A DNA stretch of 64,000 nucleotides, taken from an uncultured Methylocystaceae bacterium. GTDB lineage: Bacteria > Pseudomonadota > Alphaproteobacteria > Rhizobiales > Beijerinckiaceae. The stretch spans positions 368,390 to 432,389 of the forward strand of contig CALMZV010000027.1 in NCBI GenBank assembly GCA_937870755.1. The letters run 5' to 3'. The notes beneath the pieces were generated by a model. The model was given only the letters and a program-made list of their open reading frames with translations. It was not told the origin of the DNA and did not search any database. The translations under genes and the position numbers were made by a program. Every line of letters starts with the position of its first letter. The first letter of the stretch is position 1. Of the stretch, positions 36,301-45,267 are shown piece by piece.

Positions 36301-39300
36301 TGTCGTTTCCGCCGTTGGACCGGAACAGGATGCGATGCGCCGACTGCAGCTGACTGACGTCGACCGTGTCGTCGCCCGCCGAACCGTTGACGGTGATCGT
36401 GTTGAACGACAGGCTTGTCGGCGAGAAATCGCCGATGGCGAGCACCGTGTCGGCGCCGTCGCCGGTGTTGATCTGGATTTCCTCTATGTCGGAAAGCTCC
36501 GCGATGATGTTGGCCTGGCCGGTCCCGTTGCGCGTGACGACGATTTCGGTCGTCAGCGCGATGCCGCCGTTGCCCTGCGCGCCGCCGCCGTTGAGGGCCA
36601 TCCACGCTGCGCGCGAATAGACGCGATAGGTCTCAGCGCTCGCATCGCCGAATACGGCGAACGTGTCGCCGCCCGCGCCTTCGATCCCACCATTGACGAA
36701 ATCGCGGCCGTCGCCTGCGCCCCACACCATCGTGTCGTCGCCCGCGCCGCCGTTCACCGAGTCGACGCCCAGGCCGCCGATCAGGAGATCGTCGCCCGCA
36801 TCGCCATTCAGCACATCCGCGCCGCCGTTGCCGAAGAGCATGTCGCGGGCCGTGCTGCCCTGCAGGATTTGCCCTGCGCCGTCGCCGGACAGGATCGAAC
36901 CGATTCCGGCCGCAGCCGCTCGCGTTCCCGCGTCGTCCGCGCTCAGCGCATAGGAGCCGGCGAGCGCGTAGCCCGCGTACGAGCCGCTGTCGAACGTCAG
37001 CGTCTCCACCTCGTTGGCGAGAGCCGCGAAATGATCGACCACCGTGATGCTCTGGCCGTTGAACGAGATAACGAGATCGTCTCCGGGCGTGTCGGCGAAA
37101 TTCAGCGAATCGAGCGCCGCCCCGCCGGCCGCGATCGAGATCGCGTCGGCCCCGGCCGTCTCCTGAATTTGATCGGCGCCGTCGGCGAGGCCGAACATAT
37201 ATGTGTCGCCGCCCGCGCCGCCGGCCAGCGCGTTGTTGGACGCGTTGCTGGTGAAACTGTCGGCGTTGATGGTGCCGGACACGTTGTCGACGCCGGCGAT
37301 CGACACGAAGCCCGAGGCCGCGCCGGCCGCAAGATCGACCGTGACGGCCGCGCTCGTCGCCGAATAGGCCAGGGTATCGATGCCTGCGCCGAGCGCGGCT
37401 GTGACGCGCTCGATGTCGGCGGCGACCGAACCGCCACCCTCGATCTGGGTGATGCGCCCGCCGCTGTAGACGACGCTCAGCGTTTCCGCATCGGCGCCGC
37501 CGGTGTCGACGATCTCCAGCGTATCGACGTCGGCGCCGCCGGCAAGCGTATCCGCTCCGCCAAGCCCGTTGTCGATGTCGTAGACGATCGTGTCGGCGCC
37601 GGCGCCGGCGTTGACCGCGTCGTTTCCGGCGCCCGGATTGATGATGTCGGCGCCGTCGAGGCCGGAGAGAACGTCATTTCCGGCGCGTCCGTTGATCAGG
37701 TCCGGCCCGAGGGTTCCGACGAACGGAACGGCGACCGAGCCATTGACGCCGGTCGTTCCGACCCGCGCGGTCATCTGCGAGATCACGGATTCGGGGAAAC
37801 CGTCGCCGTCGGTGAAGCTCACCACCACGCGATGGAAGTCGGTGTTGGTTCCGGTGTCGAAGGTCGGTCCGGTTCCCACATTGCTCCAGTTCACACCATC
37901 GACCGAACGCTGCCAGACGATCGTGAAGACGGTCCCGGGCGGCAGGCCGTTGGCGTCGCTGATGGCGCTGAGGTCGACCGACAGGATGTTCTGCGTGCCG
38001 GAAATGGTCGGGGCTCCAACCGCCAGCTGGTTGCCGATCGCAACTTGCACGCCGTCGGAAAACCGCGCGAACTCGATATTGCGCAATGTATCGACGCCGT
38101 CGGACAGGAGATTGCGCCCCGTCAGCGGATCGATGACGTTGCTGACCGTATTGTGGGTGATCGTCGTGCTGCCGTCCGCGTTCTCGACGATTGTGTAATT
38201 GGCGCGGATATCGTTGAAGAATGCGATGTCCGTGTCGGCTGAAGACGCGCCCTCGGTCAGAACCTCGCGCACGATGTGCAGCTGACTTGGCGAGACCGTG
38301 CGGTCAACCAGCATCTCGAACAGCGATCTGCCCTGCCAGGCCGCGATCTCGAAATCGTTCGGGAACGTGTGGTTCAGGCTGTCGACGGTCGCAATCTCGT
38401 TGCCGGGCGCGTTCGCTTCGTCCGGCCCGGTGATGCGGATGCGCACATTGAGCCAGCGATCGCCATCCAGAATGTCGTCGCCCGCATTGCCGCGCAGGTT
38501 GTCGCTCCCTGCGCCGCCGAGCAGGATGTTCCCGCTCTCGAAGAAGCCCGTGGCGCCGACCGAAACAATGTCGGCGAGCCCCGCGATGCGGTCGATGCCG
38601 GCCTGATCCAATCCGTCGTTGAAGAAGATTCCTTCCGTGGTGGCCACGGTATCGCCGGGCGCGATCTCGCCGAACACGCGGTTGTCGCCGATCAGCGTGT
38701 CGTCGTGCATCCAGCCCGAGAGCGCCTCGGTCTTGTCGAACCGGTTGCGCAGGATGTCGGCCTGTTCGGTCGTGAAGATCGGAATGCCGAGGTCGGCGTA
38801 GGCGTCGAGCTCGGCGCCCTTGAAGATCGCCCAGTCGAACCCGAACATGCCCTCGTTGCGCATGACGCTCTCGCCCTGGACCATGATGTCGTCGCCGGAT
38901 TCGGCGTCGAAATCGTGCTCGTCGGAGCCTGCGAACATCACGTCGTGGCCGATGATCGTCGAGTTGAAGAACAACTCGGAATTGTCGCCTGCAGTGGTGT
39001 CGAAGCCCGGTCCGGCTTCCATCCAGTCGTCGCCCTCGTTGCCGAGCAGGAAGTCGACGCCCGCCCCGCCGAGGATGAAGTCGTCGCCATCGCCGCCGAA
39101 CACTTCCGTGTCGTCGACGCCGACGAAGATCGCATCCTTGCCGCTGCCGCCCATCAGAATGTCGAGGCCGTTGGAGTTGGCGATGACGTCGTCGCCTTCG
39201 TCGCCCTTGAGGAAATCGCCGCTGTCGCCGGAGTCGGTGATGATGTCGTCGCCCGCCCCGCCGTTCACCAGGTCGACGCCCGCGCCGGATTCGATCCGGT

Positions 39301-42300
39301 CGTCGCCGACGTCGCCCCAGATGCCGTCGTCGCCGAAATCGGTGATGATCGTATCGTTGAACTGCGTGCCGCCGACCACGACGTGTTCGCCGCCGGAGAC
39401 GCGGATGTAGTTCGCATCCGGACCGACCGTGCCGGGATCGTCGCGGATGACCTTGCCCAGGCCCAGAGACTCGAGCACGGGATCGGCGCCGAGCGGATCG
39501 ACGCCGGGCTCGTCGCCGTTGTAGTCGGCCTGGTTGGCCGGGTTCACCTCCAGAACGAAATCATACTTGGCGAAGGAATCGACGCCGATATGACGCGCGA
39601 CGATGTCGTCGGGCGTGCCGCGGATGCCGTCGGGACCCGGGTCGGCGATGTCAGTGTTCGCCATGATCATCTTGGCGAACGAGTTCTGTTCCAGCGCATT
39701 CAGGAAATTCTGGCCCTGCGTGCGGGTGAGGTAATAGAAGCGGTCGCCGTCCTGCAGGTTCTCGAGTTGCGCCTCGAAGACCGCGTTGAAGGTCGAGCCG
39801 AGCATACCGCCGAACGGCATCTTCTTTTCGGCCAGGCCGCCGATCCACAGATCGACCAGATTGAGGCCGCTCTCCTGGTTCGCCCAGGCGCCGGTGCTGG
39901 TGAGGAACTCGATCCTGTCCGCCGGCGCGATTTCCACCACGCCGTCACCATCGAGATCCATGTCGCCCATCACGAGCAACGTGGCGGCGTCGCGCTTCTG
40001 TTGCAGCGTGCCGTCTTCCGGGATGGACGGATGCGTGCCGTAGGCCGCGATGAAATTGATGACGGAAGCCGGGTTCTTGAGATTGGCCGCGAAATCCGCC
40101 CAGTGGTCGTAGGGCTTGAGGAAGGTGGAGCTGGTGGCGGCGTAGAGCTGTTCGCGCGCGTCGTTCAGCGTCGGCACGCCGGTGTCGCGACCGCGGGCGA
40201 TGTTGATCGCCGCGAGGTCGAGCGGCAGGCCCAGAAGGTTGTTGCGCAGCGCGTTGACGACGAACTCGTCAATCTCGTTGCCGCGTTCGATGGTCATGCC
40301 GCGCACGATCGAGCCGGCGGCGGCTTCGGCCGAGATGGTTCCGTCGATGTCGAAGGAGACCGGGTTGAGGAACGCCTCGATGAGGTTGAGTTCGGGATCG
40401 ACCGGATTGCCGTTGGCGTCGATCCGCGGCATGCCCTCGGTCAGCATCGAATGGCCGAACCGGTAGACGGTATGGGCGAACTCGGCGAAGATGGACGGAT
40501 CGATGTCCGTCGTCGAGTTGAACACGAACGGGTCGATCGCCGGCTGGATCTTGCGCGCGAATTCCTCGAACACGAGATGCTGATATTGCATCTCGGTGGC
40601 GAAACGGGCCGCCTGGAACAGCCGTTCGCCGTCCCAGTCGAGGGTGGCTGCGAAGGCGAGTTGATCGACCGGCGCGGCCGGCAGAACCGGCAGGCTCGCC
40701 AGATCGGTCGCAAGCCATTCGTTGATGAAGGCCAGATCGCCGCTCTGAAGGATTGTGAGTTTCTGCGAGTCGACCTGCCGGTTGTGTTCGGAATGGAAGA
40801 TGTGGTGCACGGCGGTCAGGCCGATGTTCTCGTTGCCGCGGCCGTCGCCGGTGATGAAATGCCGGTCGAGCAGTTCGTTGTCGTATCTGCCGGCGGTCGA
40901 GACGCTGTCGGACAGGCCGACGCCGGAATCGTCGTCCGCAATCTTCAATTGCCCGGTCTGTCCGTCGAATGGGTTGGCGGCGTGGGCGATGTCGTCGAGG
41001 AAGGCGTGGCCCGTGCGGATGGCGAGCGCCGCGAACGTATTGACCGGCGCGGCGGGCGTGCCCGAAACCACGATGTCGTCCGCGGTGTTGGGAATGCCGT
41101 CGGCGCCGAGGCCGACGATCACCTGCGCATAGCCGGTGGAGGGATCGGGAATGAAATTGCCGTACTGGTCGGTGCGCAGCAGCGGCAGGTTGACCACATC
41201 GGCGTCGGTCAGTTCGATGCCGAGCATCTCGCGCGCCTGCGTCTTGATGTCCGCCCATGTCGGCAGGCCGCCGTTGGCGCCGTCGAGCAGCCGCCCGGTC
41301 GCGACCGTCACGCCGCCCACGGTGGCGTATTCGCGCAGAAACACCTGGTGCGACGCGTGCGACGTATAGGTCTGGTTCTGGTCCACGAACGGCGTGGTCG
41401 TGTTGCGCGCCTCGTGATGCGTGTCGTCCGCCGTTCCCATCACGCCGTCTGCGCCCGGCCCATCGACGGGCGTCGAGCGCGTCACCACCATGAACGCATT
41501 CTGCGGCTGCACTTCGTCGCCGCTGCCGGCGACGCCGTCGGGCCCGTGCGTGACGAGCGGATCGTCGGGCTGCAAGGGAATGAAGACGGTTCCGTTGTTT
41601 CCTTTGGAAATCAGATCGAGGCCGTGGTCGAAGAACTGACCGAAGAACGTCATCCACGCGTTGAAGGGCGCGGAAAGGCCCTCGTCCGGCGCGACATTGG
41701 GAATGACCAGCGAGCCGTTGACGATCTCCAGGCCCATTTCGCCCGCGAGCGCCTCCAGTCGCCCGTTCGGATCGGCTTGCGTGATGAGCGCCTGGTCGAG
41801 CGTCTCCTCGGCCACGGTGACGGCGGCCGCCGCCTGCTGGATGACATCGATCGTCGAGGGATCGGCGGGGGTGAAGCCGGCGACCGCGGCCGCGAGCGCG
41901 GCATTGGCGTCGCCGAGCGCGGCTTGTGCGGCGAGCACGGCGGCGTCGGCTTCGGCCTGCGTGACGCGCGCCTCTATCAACCGCTGCGCGTCGGCGTAGG
42001 GATCGGCGGAGCCCGCAACCGTCAGAGCGGCGACGATCGCCGCGCGGTTGTTGATGCTCATGTCGACGACGAGATTGGAGATGATGCGCGGGTCTGCGTC
42101 CGCGACGTTGCCGCTGTGACCGCCGTTGCCGGCGCCCGGCGCGCCGATGACGTCATAGTCCGTGTTGGTGACGACGGCGCCGCCGCCCAGCGGCATGACA
42201 TCGCCATCGGCGTCATTGCCGAAGTTCGGATCGAGCATGCGCGGCATGGCGTTGTCGGCCGCGCCCCAATGTTCGCGCCCGGGCACGATGTTGTTGTCGC

Positions 42301-42502
42301 GGCCGTCGACCGTGCGCAGGCCGACGGGCACGTGCGGATCGGGAATGGCGAGAACGGCGCCCGGCGTTCCCTGCGGCACGACGTTGCCGGCCGCATCGAC
42401 ATAAATCTCGGTGAGGGACATGCCTGCCGCATGGGCTTCGGAAACCTTGATCTGGCGAAGGATGAACGCGAGATCGGCCAGGTTGAGCGTGAAGGCTGCC
42501 AT
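33371..42502 (-). CDS. Giant secreted RTX protein with two animal-type haem peroxidase domains
   Basis: 3043 residues with no N-terminal signal peptide. Peroxidase domain 1 (about 260-900) has distal-His FFGQFFDHGLDL near 284, LTAVHHIFHSEHNRQ near 565, proximal-His EFAHTVYRFGHSM near 680 and NIARGRDTGVPTL near 770. RTX-type nonapeptides (GGAGDD, GNEGDD, GGSGKD) occur near 1057-1155, 1325-1345, 1600-1667 and 1880-1937. Peroxidase domain 2 (about 2200-2750) has MGQYIDHGLDFIG, LTSIHTIWARNHNFH near 2440, VFRFGHSLIGQ and NVARGWDVGLGTL. A very acidic stretch (about 2805-2875) and an Ala/Gly-rich tail end the protein. The linked ABC and HlyD genes indicate type I export. Its role is probably extracellular oxidation or halide chemistry. 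Confidence 0.95.
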   Translation of the reverse strand: MAAFTLNLADLAFILRQIKVSEAHAAGMSLTEIYVDAAGNVVPQGTPGAVLAIPDPHVPVGLRTVDGRDNNIVPGREHWGAADNAMPRMLDPNFGNDADGDVMPLGGGAVVTNTDYDVIGAPGAGNGGHSGNVADADPRIISNLVVDMSINNRAAIVAALTVAGSADPYADAQRLIEARVTQAEADAAVLAAQAALGDANAALAAAVAGFTPADPSTIDVIQQAAAAVTVAEETLDQALITQADPNGRLEALAGEMGLEIVNGSLVIPNVAPDEGLSAPFNAWMTFFGQFFDHGLDLISKGNNGTVFIPLQPDDPLVTHGPDGVAGSGDEVQPQNAFMVVTRSTPVDGPGADGVMGTADDTHHEARNTTTPFVDQNQTYTSHASHQVFLREYATVGGVTVATGRLLDGANGGLPTWADIKTQAREMLGIELTDADVVNLPLLRTDQYGNFIPDPSTGYAQVIVGLGADGIPNTADDIVVSGTPAAPVNTFAALAIRTGHAFLDDIAHAANPFDGQTGQLKIADDDSGVGLSDSVSTAGRYDNELLDRHFITGDGRGNENIGLTAVHHIFHSEHNRQVDSQKLTILQSGDLAFINEWLATDLASLPVLPAAPVDQLAFAATLDWDGERLFQAARFATEMQYQHLVFEEFARKIQPAIDPFVFNSTTDIDPSIFAEFAHTVYRFGHSMLTEGMPRIDANGNPVDPELNLIEAFLNPVSFDIDGTISAEAAAGSIVRGMTIERGNEIDEFVVNALRNNLLGLPLDLAAINIARGRDTGVPTLNDAREQLYAATSSTFLKPYDHWADFAANLKNPASVINFIAAYGTHPSIPEDGTLQQKRDAATLLVMGDMDLDGDGVVEIAPADRIEFLTSTGAWANQESGLNLVDLWIGGLAEKKMPFGGMLGSTFNAVFEAQLENLQDGDRFYYLTRTQGQNFLNALEQNSFAKMIMANTDIADPGPDGIRGTPDDIVARHIGVDSFAKYDFVLEVNPANQADYNGDEPGVDPLGADPVLESLGLGKVIRDDPGTVGPDANYIRVSGGEHVVVGGTQFNDTIITDFGDDGIWGDVGDDRIESGAGVDLVNGGAGDDIITDSGDSGDFLKGDEGDDVIANSNGLDILMGGSGKDAIFVGVDDTEVFGGDGDDFILGGAGVDFLLGNEGDDWMEAGPGFDTTAGDNSELFFNSTIIGHDVMFAGSDEHDFDAESGDDIMVQGESVMRNEGMFGFDWAIFKGAELDAYADLGIPIFTTEQADILRNRFDKTEALSGWMHDDTLIGDNRVFGEIAPGDTVATTEGIFFNDGLDQAGIDRIAGLADIVSVGATGFFESGNILLGGAGSDNLRGNAGDDILDGDRWLNVRIRITGPDEANAPGNEIATVDSLNHTFPNDFEIAAWQGRSLFEMLVDRTVSPSQLHIVREVLTEGASSADTDIAFFNDIRANYTIVENADGSTTITHNTVSNVIDPLTGRNLLSDGVDTLRNIEFARFSDGVQVAIGNQLAVGAPTISGTQNILSVDLSAISDANGLPPGTVFTIVWQRSVDGVNWSNVGTGPTFDTGTNTDFHRVVVSFTDGDGFPESVISQMTARVGTTGVNGSVAVPFVGTLGPDLINGRAGNDVLSGLDGADIINPGAGNDAVNAGAGADTIVYDIDNGLGGADTLAGGADVDTLEIVDTGGADAETLSVVYSGGRITQIEGGGSVAADIERVTAALGAGIDTLAYSATSAAVTVDLAAGAASGFVSIAGVDNVSGTINADSFTSNASNNALAGGAGGDTYMFGLADGADQIQETAGADAISIAAGGAALDSLNFADTPGDDLVISFNGQSITVVDHFAALANEVETLTFDSGSYAGYALAGSYALSADDAGTRAAAAGIGSILSGDGAGQILQGSTARDMLFGNGGADVLNGDAGDDLLIGGLGVDSVNGGAGDDTMVWGAGDGRDFVNGGIEGAGGDTFAVFGDASAETYRVYSRAAWMALNGGGAQGNGGIALTTEIVVTRNGTGQANIIAELSDIEEIQINTGDGADTVLAIGDFSPTSLSFNTITVNGSAGDDTVDVSQLQSAHRILFRSNGGNDTIVGTLRPQDVVELPNGADLSTYELVDNGNGTKTFSNGSHSITFSGPTPPQFLPPPPPAGNDEGVSGAFEYTPSDLEGLMALVNGQAPPNGEDDAPTGARNLSGHGNNQANPLWASADQPFIRITNPHYGAPDGDGNRAINPVFDGLDPRTISNVLGTQEAGLPHAGNDANIFFMAMGQYIDHGLDFIGKGGNGTIQIGAPGGGAPGSGNPADLTRATVAGYDANGVPQHINRTSPYVDQNQAYGSNELVGQFLREGDGNGGLGAHLFAGVPDPSNTDFRLLPTLRELILEHWQNNTVFHSDSLPGGAVAFRDYFPGLVTNGVIDEAMLPGMTSDFMGSSHALLLDSNPFIGLVDHYVVGDGRGNENFALTSIHTIWARNHNFHVEGLEAAGFQGSAEELFQAAKMINEAEYQRVVFDEYLDTLLGGLRSQGTHGFEEYDPNANAGISHEFAAAVFRFGHSLIGQTMTVLDADGNPTQVQLFDAFLNPTNDPAAFTTDPAGVYTPQPGYSQHGVNAIIGGVISQAAEDVDFNIVDAVRNDLVRINADLFAFNVARGWDVGLGTLNQVRKDLAASTNPYVSEAVGFAGGDLSAYASWEDFQQRNDLSDAVIDQFKQAYPDLVLAAADIDAFREINPDIDIAMQGDGTGVVKGIDRVDLWVGGLAEKHINGGLVGETFWVVLSEQFERLQDGDRFYYISRFDNFDFYENFVDGQEFADIVARNTGMTNLPEHMFRTDPIDAPANDASGDPPDDTTVGDPSDDGTSVGGQDDDDDVAGDQDDEADEDPGADVADDEDGEDEDDQGAEVADNDDDATGCDSDETPAAADAEPAPQVGEATPAGSTGGGAVFQAPANIPEVAVANPAAAQGAAGAQSGGAATQTGAMLVGVSAADDAFVFATGAATGAPLAIEPGDHVQTTGMPMTGALALVGGAPFAAAAQLAATFESDSGAAYAQAVADVAGDGEVATGLAQNLHAHGL

Positions 42503-42793
42503 GTTCCTCTCCCCGGATTCATGAGTGCGCGGTCGAATGCGCCGAACCGTCCATCGTTATGAATGTCCGGCGCGCGTTTGGGCGCCCGAGAAGGTCCAAT
42601 CGATCGTGCGACCGAGGGCGCACGCGCTTGGGGGGCTTAGGTCAAAGACCTTCGTCGCCGATCCGCTCGGACCTTGGTCGGACCGCGCGCGGCGAGGAAA
42701 CGCGCGATGAAGCGCGCACGAGCGCGGCGCGCGCATACGGTTCGCGCGCATACGGTTCGTTTGTCGGGAAAGGCGCGGCTGCGCCGGCGTCGC
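42503..42793. promoter_or_regulatory. Promoter region of the peroxidase/type I secretion operon
   Basis: A gene-free gap of 291 bp between the response regulator stop and the giant peroxidase start. It must carry the promoter of the 13-kb secretion operon unless the operon is read through from the two-component genes. Apart from the tandem repeat at 42730-42759 I see no clear hairpin or terminator in it. Confidence 0.5.
42730..42759. repeat. Tandem 15-bp direct repeat, possible response-regulator site
   Basis: Two perfect head-to-tail copies of CGCGCATACGGTTCG, 35 bp past the response-regulator stop and about 228 bp ahead of the peroxidase start codon. Tandem identical sites with a 15-bp period could place activator dimers cooperatively on the DNA, but NarL-type proteins usually prefer inverted 7-mers, so the assignment is tentative. 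Confidence 0.6.
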
Positions 42794-43456
42794 TCAGGTG
42801 TGAGCTTCGATGGTGCGGGTTTCCGCCAGCTTCTGCGCGGCGATGACCGCCTCCAGACGGTTGCGCACATGCAGCTTCTGCATGATAATTGTCATGTAAT
42901 GTTTGACGGTCTTCTCGCTGATCCGGATCGTCAGGGCGATTTCCTTGTTCGTCTTGCCTTTGAGCAGCAGGCGAACGATCTGCTCCTCGCGCATGCTCAG
43001 GTTGACAGCCTCCGCGGCCTTGCGACGCAGCGAGGAGTCGCGCAGCGCCGCGATCACGCGGGTCGCGAATTTGCGCGCGATATAGGTTTCGCCCGCTTCG
43101 ACGCAGGCGATGGCTTCGACGAGTTCCTGCGAGCTGCATCCCTTCAGGACATAGCCGCTCGCGCCGCTGTCGAGCGCGCGGATCGCGCTCTCGACGCCCA
43201 CCAGCGCCGTGAACGCGACAATTCTGGTCGAAGACGAGCGCGTGGTCACCGCCGCGATCGCCTCGAACACGTCGCCGGGGATGTTGAGATCCACCACAAG
43301 TATCTGGGGACGGATTTGAACGCCGATGTCCACGACATCCCTGGCGCTGACGCCCGTGGCGACGATGTCGAATTTCTGCGTTCGGGTCAGCAGCGAAGCC
43401 AGCGCTTCCAGCATCAGCGGATGATCGTCAACCAATCCTACCGAAATCTGACGCAT
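42794..43456 (-). CDS. NarL/FixJ-type response regulator
   Basis: The start at 43456 (MRQISVGLVDDHPLMLEALA) is preceded by GGAG at 7-nt spacing; two further ATGs up to 43483 are less well placed. The 220-residue protein has a receiver domain with acidic pair D10-D11, phosphoacceptor D56 (ILVVDLNIPG) and switch residues (IVAFTAL, YVLKGC with Lys). The LuxR-type HTH is LSMREEQIVRLLLKGKTNKE followed by SEKTVKHYMTIIMQKLHVRN. It is encoded downstream of its likely kinase and just upstream of the giant peroxidase operon, which is the obvious target. Confidence 0.93.
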   Translation of the reverse strand: MRQISVGLVDDHPLMLEALASLLTRTQKFDIVATGVSARDVVDIGVQIRPQILVVDLNIPGDVFEAIAAVTTRSSSTRIVAFTALVGVESAIRALDSGASGYVLKGCSSQELVEAIACVEAGETYIARKFATRVIAALRDSSLRRKAAEAVNLSMREEQIVRLLLKGKTNKEIALTIRISEKTVKHYMTIIMQKLHVRNRLEAVIAAQKLAETRTIEAHT

Positions 43457-43566
43457 TGCCGACTCCATCGGCGCGTGCCGCACTTACGCGGCGCAACTTC
43501 TTAACCCCCGACATTTGTATTGATTAGACCAAGACTTAACGAATGTGGCCAAGTTTTAGCATGTTG

Positions 43567-45105
43567 TCAATCGGCGTCTGAAGGGCGCCTGCCCCCGGCG
43601 TGCGGCCGGCCGGCGTCGGTCGCCGGCGTCGGCATCGGCATCATCGCGATCATGCGCCTGCCGCTCGCATGCGGCGCCAGAATGATCGAACCGTGAAAGG
43701 CCTCGACACGCCGACGCAGACCGGCAAGCCCCATTTGCGTCTTGCGCGGCAGAGCGGGCCTGGCGACATCGAAACAACCTCCGCTGTCGCTCACCGTTAT
43801 CGTGAGCACGCCGCCGCTCTCGCGCGCGGCGACATGCTGGCCGCGGCCCCGTGCGTAGTAATAAGCGTTGTTCAGTCCTTCCTGCACGATGCGGAAGAGA
43901 CAAATGCGCAATGACGGCTCCGGCAGGAGCGCGAGCTCGTCGATCTCGCTCGCCACCGTCGCGCCCGTCATGTCCTCGTGCTGGCGCACCGCCATACGCA
44001 ACGTTTCGCCCGCCGTCAGACCTTCGAGTTCCGGCAGCGCCAGTCCGCGCGCGATATTGCGAAGATCGGCAAGCGCGACTGCCACCAGATCGGCCGGCCC
44101 TGTCGCCAACTGCGCCTGTTCCGTGCCGGAATGCGGCGCGGCCTGGGAGGATTCGGTCAGCTTGAGCATCAGGACACCCAACAGTTGTATTGGTCCATCG
44201 TGCAAATCCTGCCCGAACTGACTGAGCAGCCGCTCGTTCGACTGGATCGCCTCCAGCCGCGCGCCATCGGCCTCCAGTCGCAACTGATCGTTCTGCAACG
44301 CCAGTTTGCGCGCCTCGTCCATGCGCTTCCAGAGAAAGGCCCGCTGCCTGCGGACGACGGCGACGGCACGCCACACCATAAAGAACAGCAACAGCACCAT
44401 GGGTGCGGTAACGCACACGACGATCCCCGCCGTCGCCCATCGAATCTGCTTCAGCTCCGCCGCCAGCCGCGCGCCGTCGTTGTAGATTTCGCCGACGGCG
44501 ATCACCTCGGCGCCGCCGACGCGCCTGAACGGCGTGTAGATTTCGATCAGCGGTATCGCCAGATTGCGGTCGAACTCGTTTTCCGGATCGTCCAGACGGT
44601 CGAACGATCCGGAAATGCGTCCGCTGAAGGCGGCGTCGAGATGCGCGGACGGAAACTTCTCGCCGATCATCTTCTTGTTGGTCGCATAGACGAGCGTGCC
44701 GTCGCGCAACCAAATTTTGACGACCTTCACGCGTTCGCCGAGCTTTTCGGCCAACATGTGGTCGAGCCTCTCGGTCGTCGTCGGCGAAAGGCGGGTGGAG
44801 GTCGCCAGTTCCTGCACCTCCGGCTCGAGGAACGTCTCCACGAGCAGCGCTCCCTCCTGCGCCGCCGCCTGCACCATGCTGCTTTCGAGCCTCTCCGACA
44901 CCCAGTAGGTCAGAACCGCCATCGACACGCAGATTGTGGCCGCGGCCGCGGCCACGAACTTGTCGAGCAGGCCGAACCGATCGCGGATAAAGTCCAGCGG
45001 CGCGCCGGGGGCTTCCGTGTCGCGCGGCCCGGCGGTCGCAACGTGGTCCGAATAGTCGAGCGCGGGGGCTTTGGCGAAAGATCGGAAAACGCGCGTTCCA
45101 ATCAT
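43567..45105 (-). CDS. NarL-type sensor histidine kinase
   Basis: Start set at 45105 (MIGTRVFRSFAKAPALDYSD, with GAGG upstream); the frame is open to 45222, so the N-terminus is uncertain. The 512-residue protein has TM1 at about 50-69 and TM2 at about 224-246, enclosing a periplasmic sensor region of roughly 155 residues (WLRDGTLVYATNKKMIGEKF) that resembles double-Cache-like sensors. Signalling helices lead to the phosphoacceptor His302 in FGQDLHDGPIQLLG, a HisKA_3 site, and an ATPase domain (RIVQEGLNNAYYYARGRGQH, SDSGGCFD, MGLAGLRRRVEAFHGS). It should phosphorylate the adjacent regulator in response to an extracellular cue. Confidence 0.92.
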   Translation of the reverse strand: MIGTRVFRSFAKAPALDYSDHVATAGPRDTEAPGAPLDFIRDRFGLLDKFVAAAAATICVSMAVLTYWVSERLESSMVQAAAQEGALLVETFLEPEVQELATSTRLSPTTTERLDHMLAEKLGERVKVVKIWLRDGTLVYATNKKMIGEKFPSAHLDAAFSGRISGSFDRLDDPENEFDRNLAIPLIEIYTPFRRVGGAEVIAVGEIYNDGARLAAELKQIRWATAGIVVCVTAPMVLLLFFMVWRAVAVVRRQRAFLWKRMDEARKLALQNDQLRLEADGARLEAIQSNERLLSQFGQDLHDGPIQLLGVLMLKLTESSQAAPHSGTEQAQLATGPADLVAVALADLRNIARGLALPELEGLTAGETLRMAVRQHEDMTGATVASEIDELALLPEPSLRICLFRIVQEGLNNAYYYARGRGQHVAARESGGVLTITVSDSGGCFDVARPALPRKTQMGLAGLRRRVEAFHGSIILAPHASGRRMIAMMPMPTPATDAGRPHAGGRRPSDAD

Positions 45106-45267
45106 CACTGGCCTCGCAGTCGCGCCGCCGCTCTCGTGCATCGTGCGTGCACCGTGCGGTGGCGAGCGCTCTCCAGCTCGTGGCGGCAGCCTAGACGAAA
45201 CGCCGCCCGACATAAAGTCCAAACGAGGCGTCGCCTCTGCTGCTGCGATGCGGCAGGCCGCCGCGCC

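Noticed and set aside
31571..42562. Very long plus-strand open frames (1541 and 1428 codons) opposite the ABC exporter and giant peroxidase
   Set aside because: They mirror the codon pattern of the high-GC minus-strand genes, contain no recognisable domain and lack plausible starts.
42642..43504. Frames overlapping the response regulator gene on both strands
   Set aside because: The receiver and LuxR-type HTH motifs are only in the called frame.
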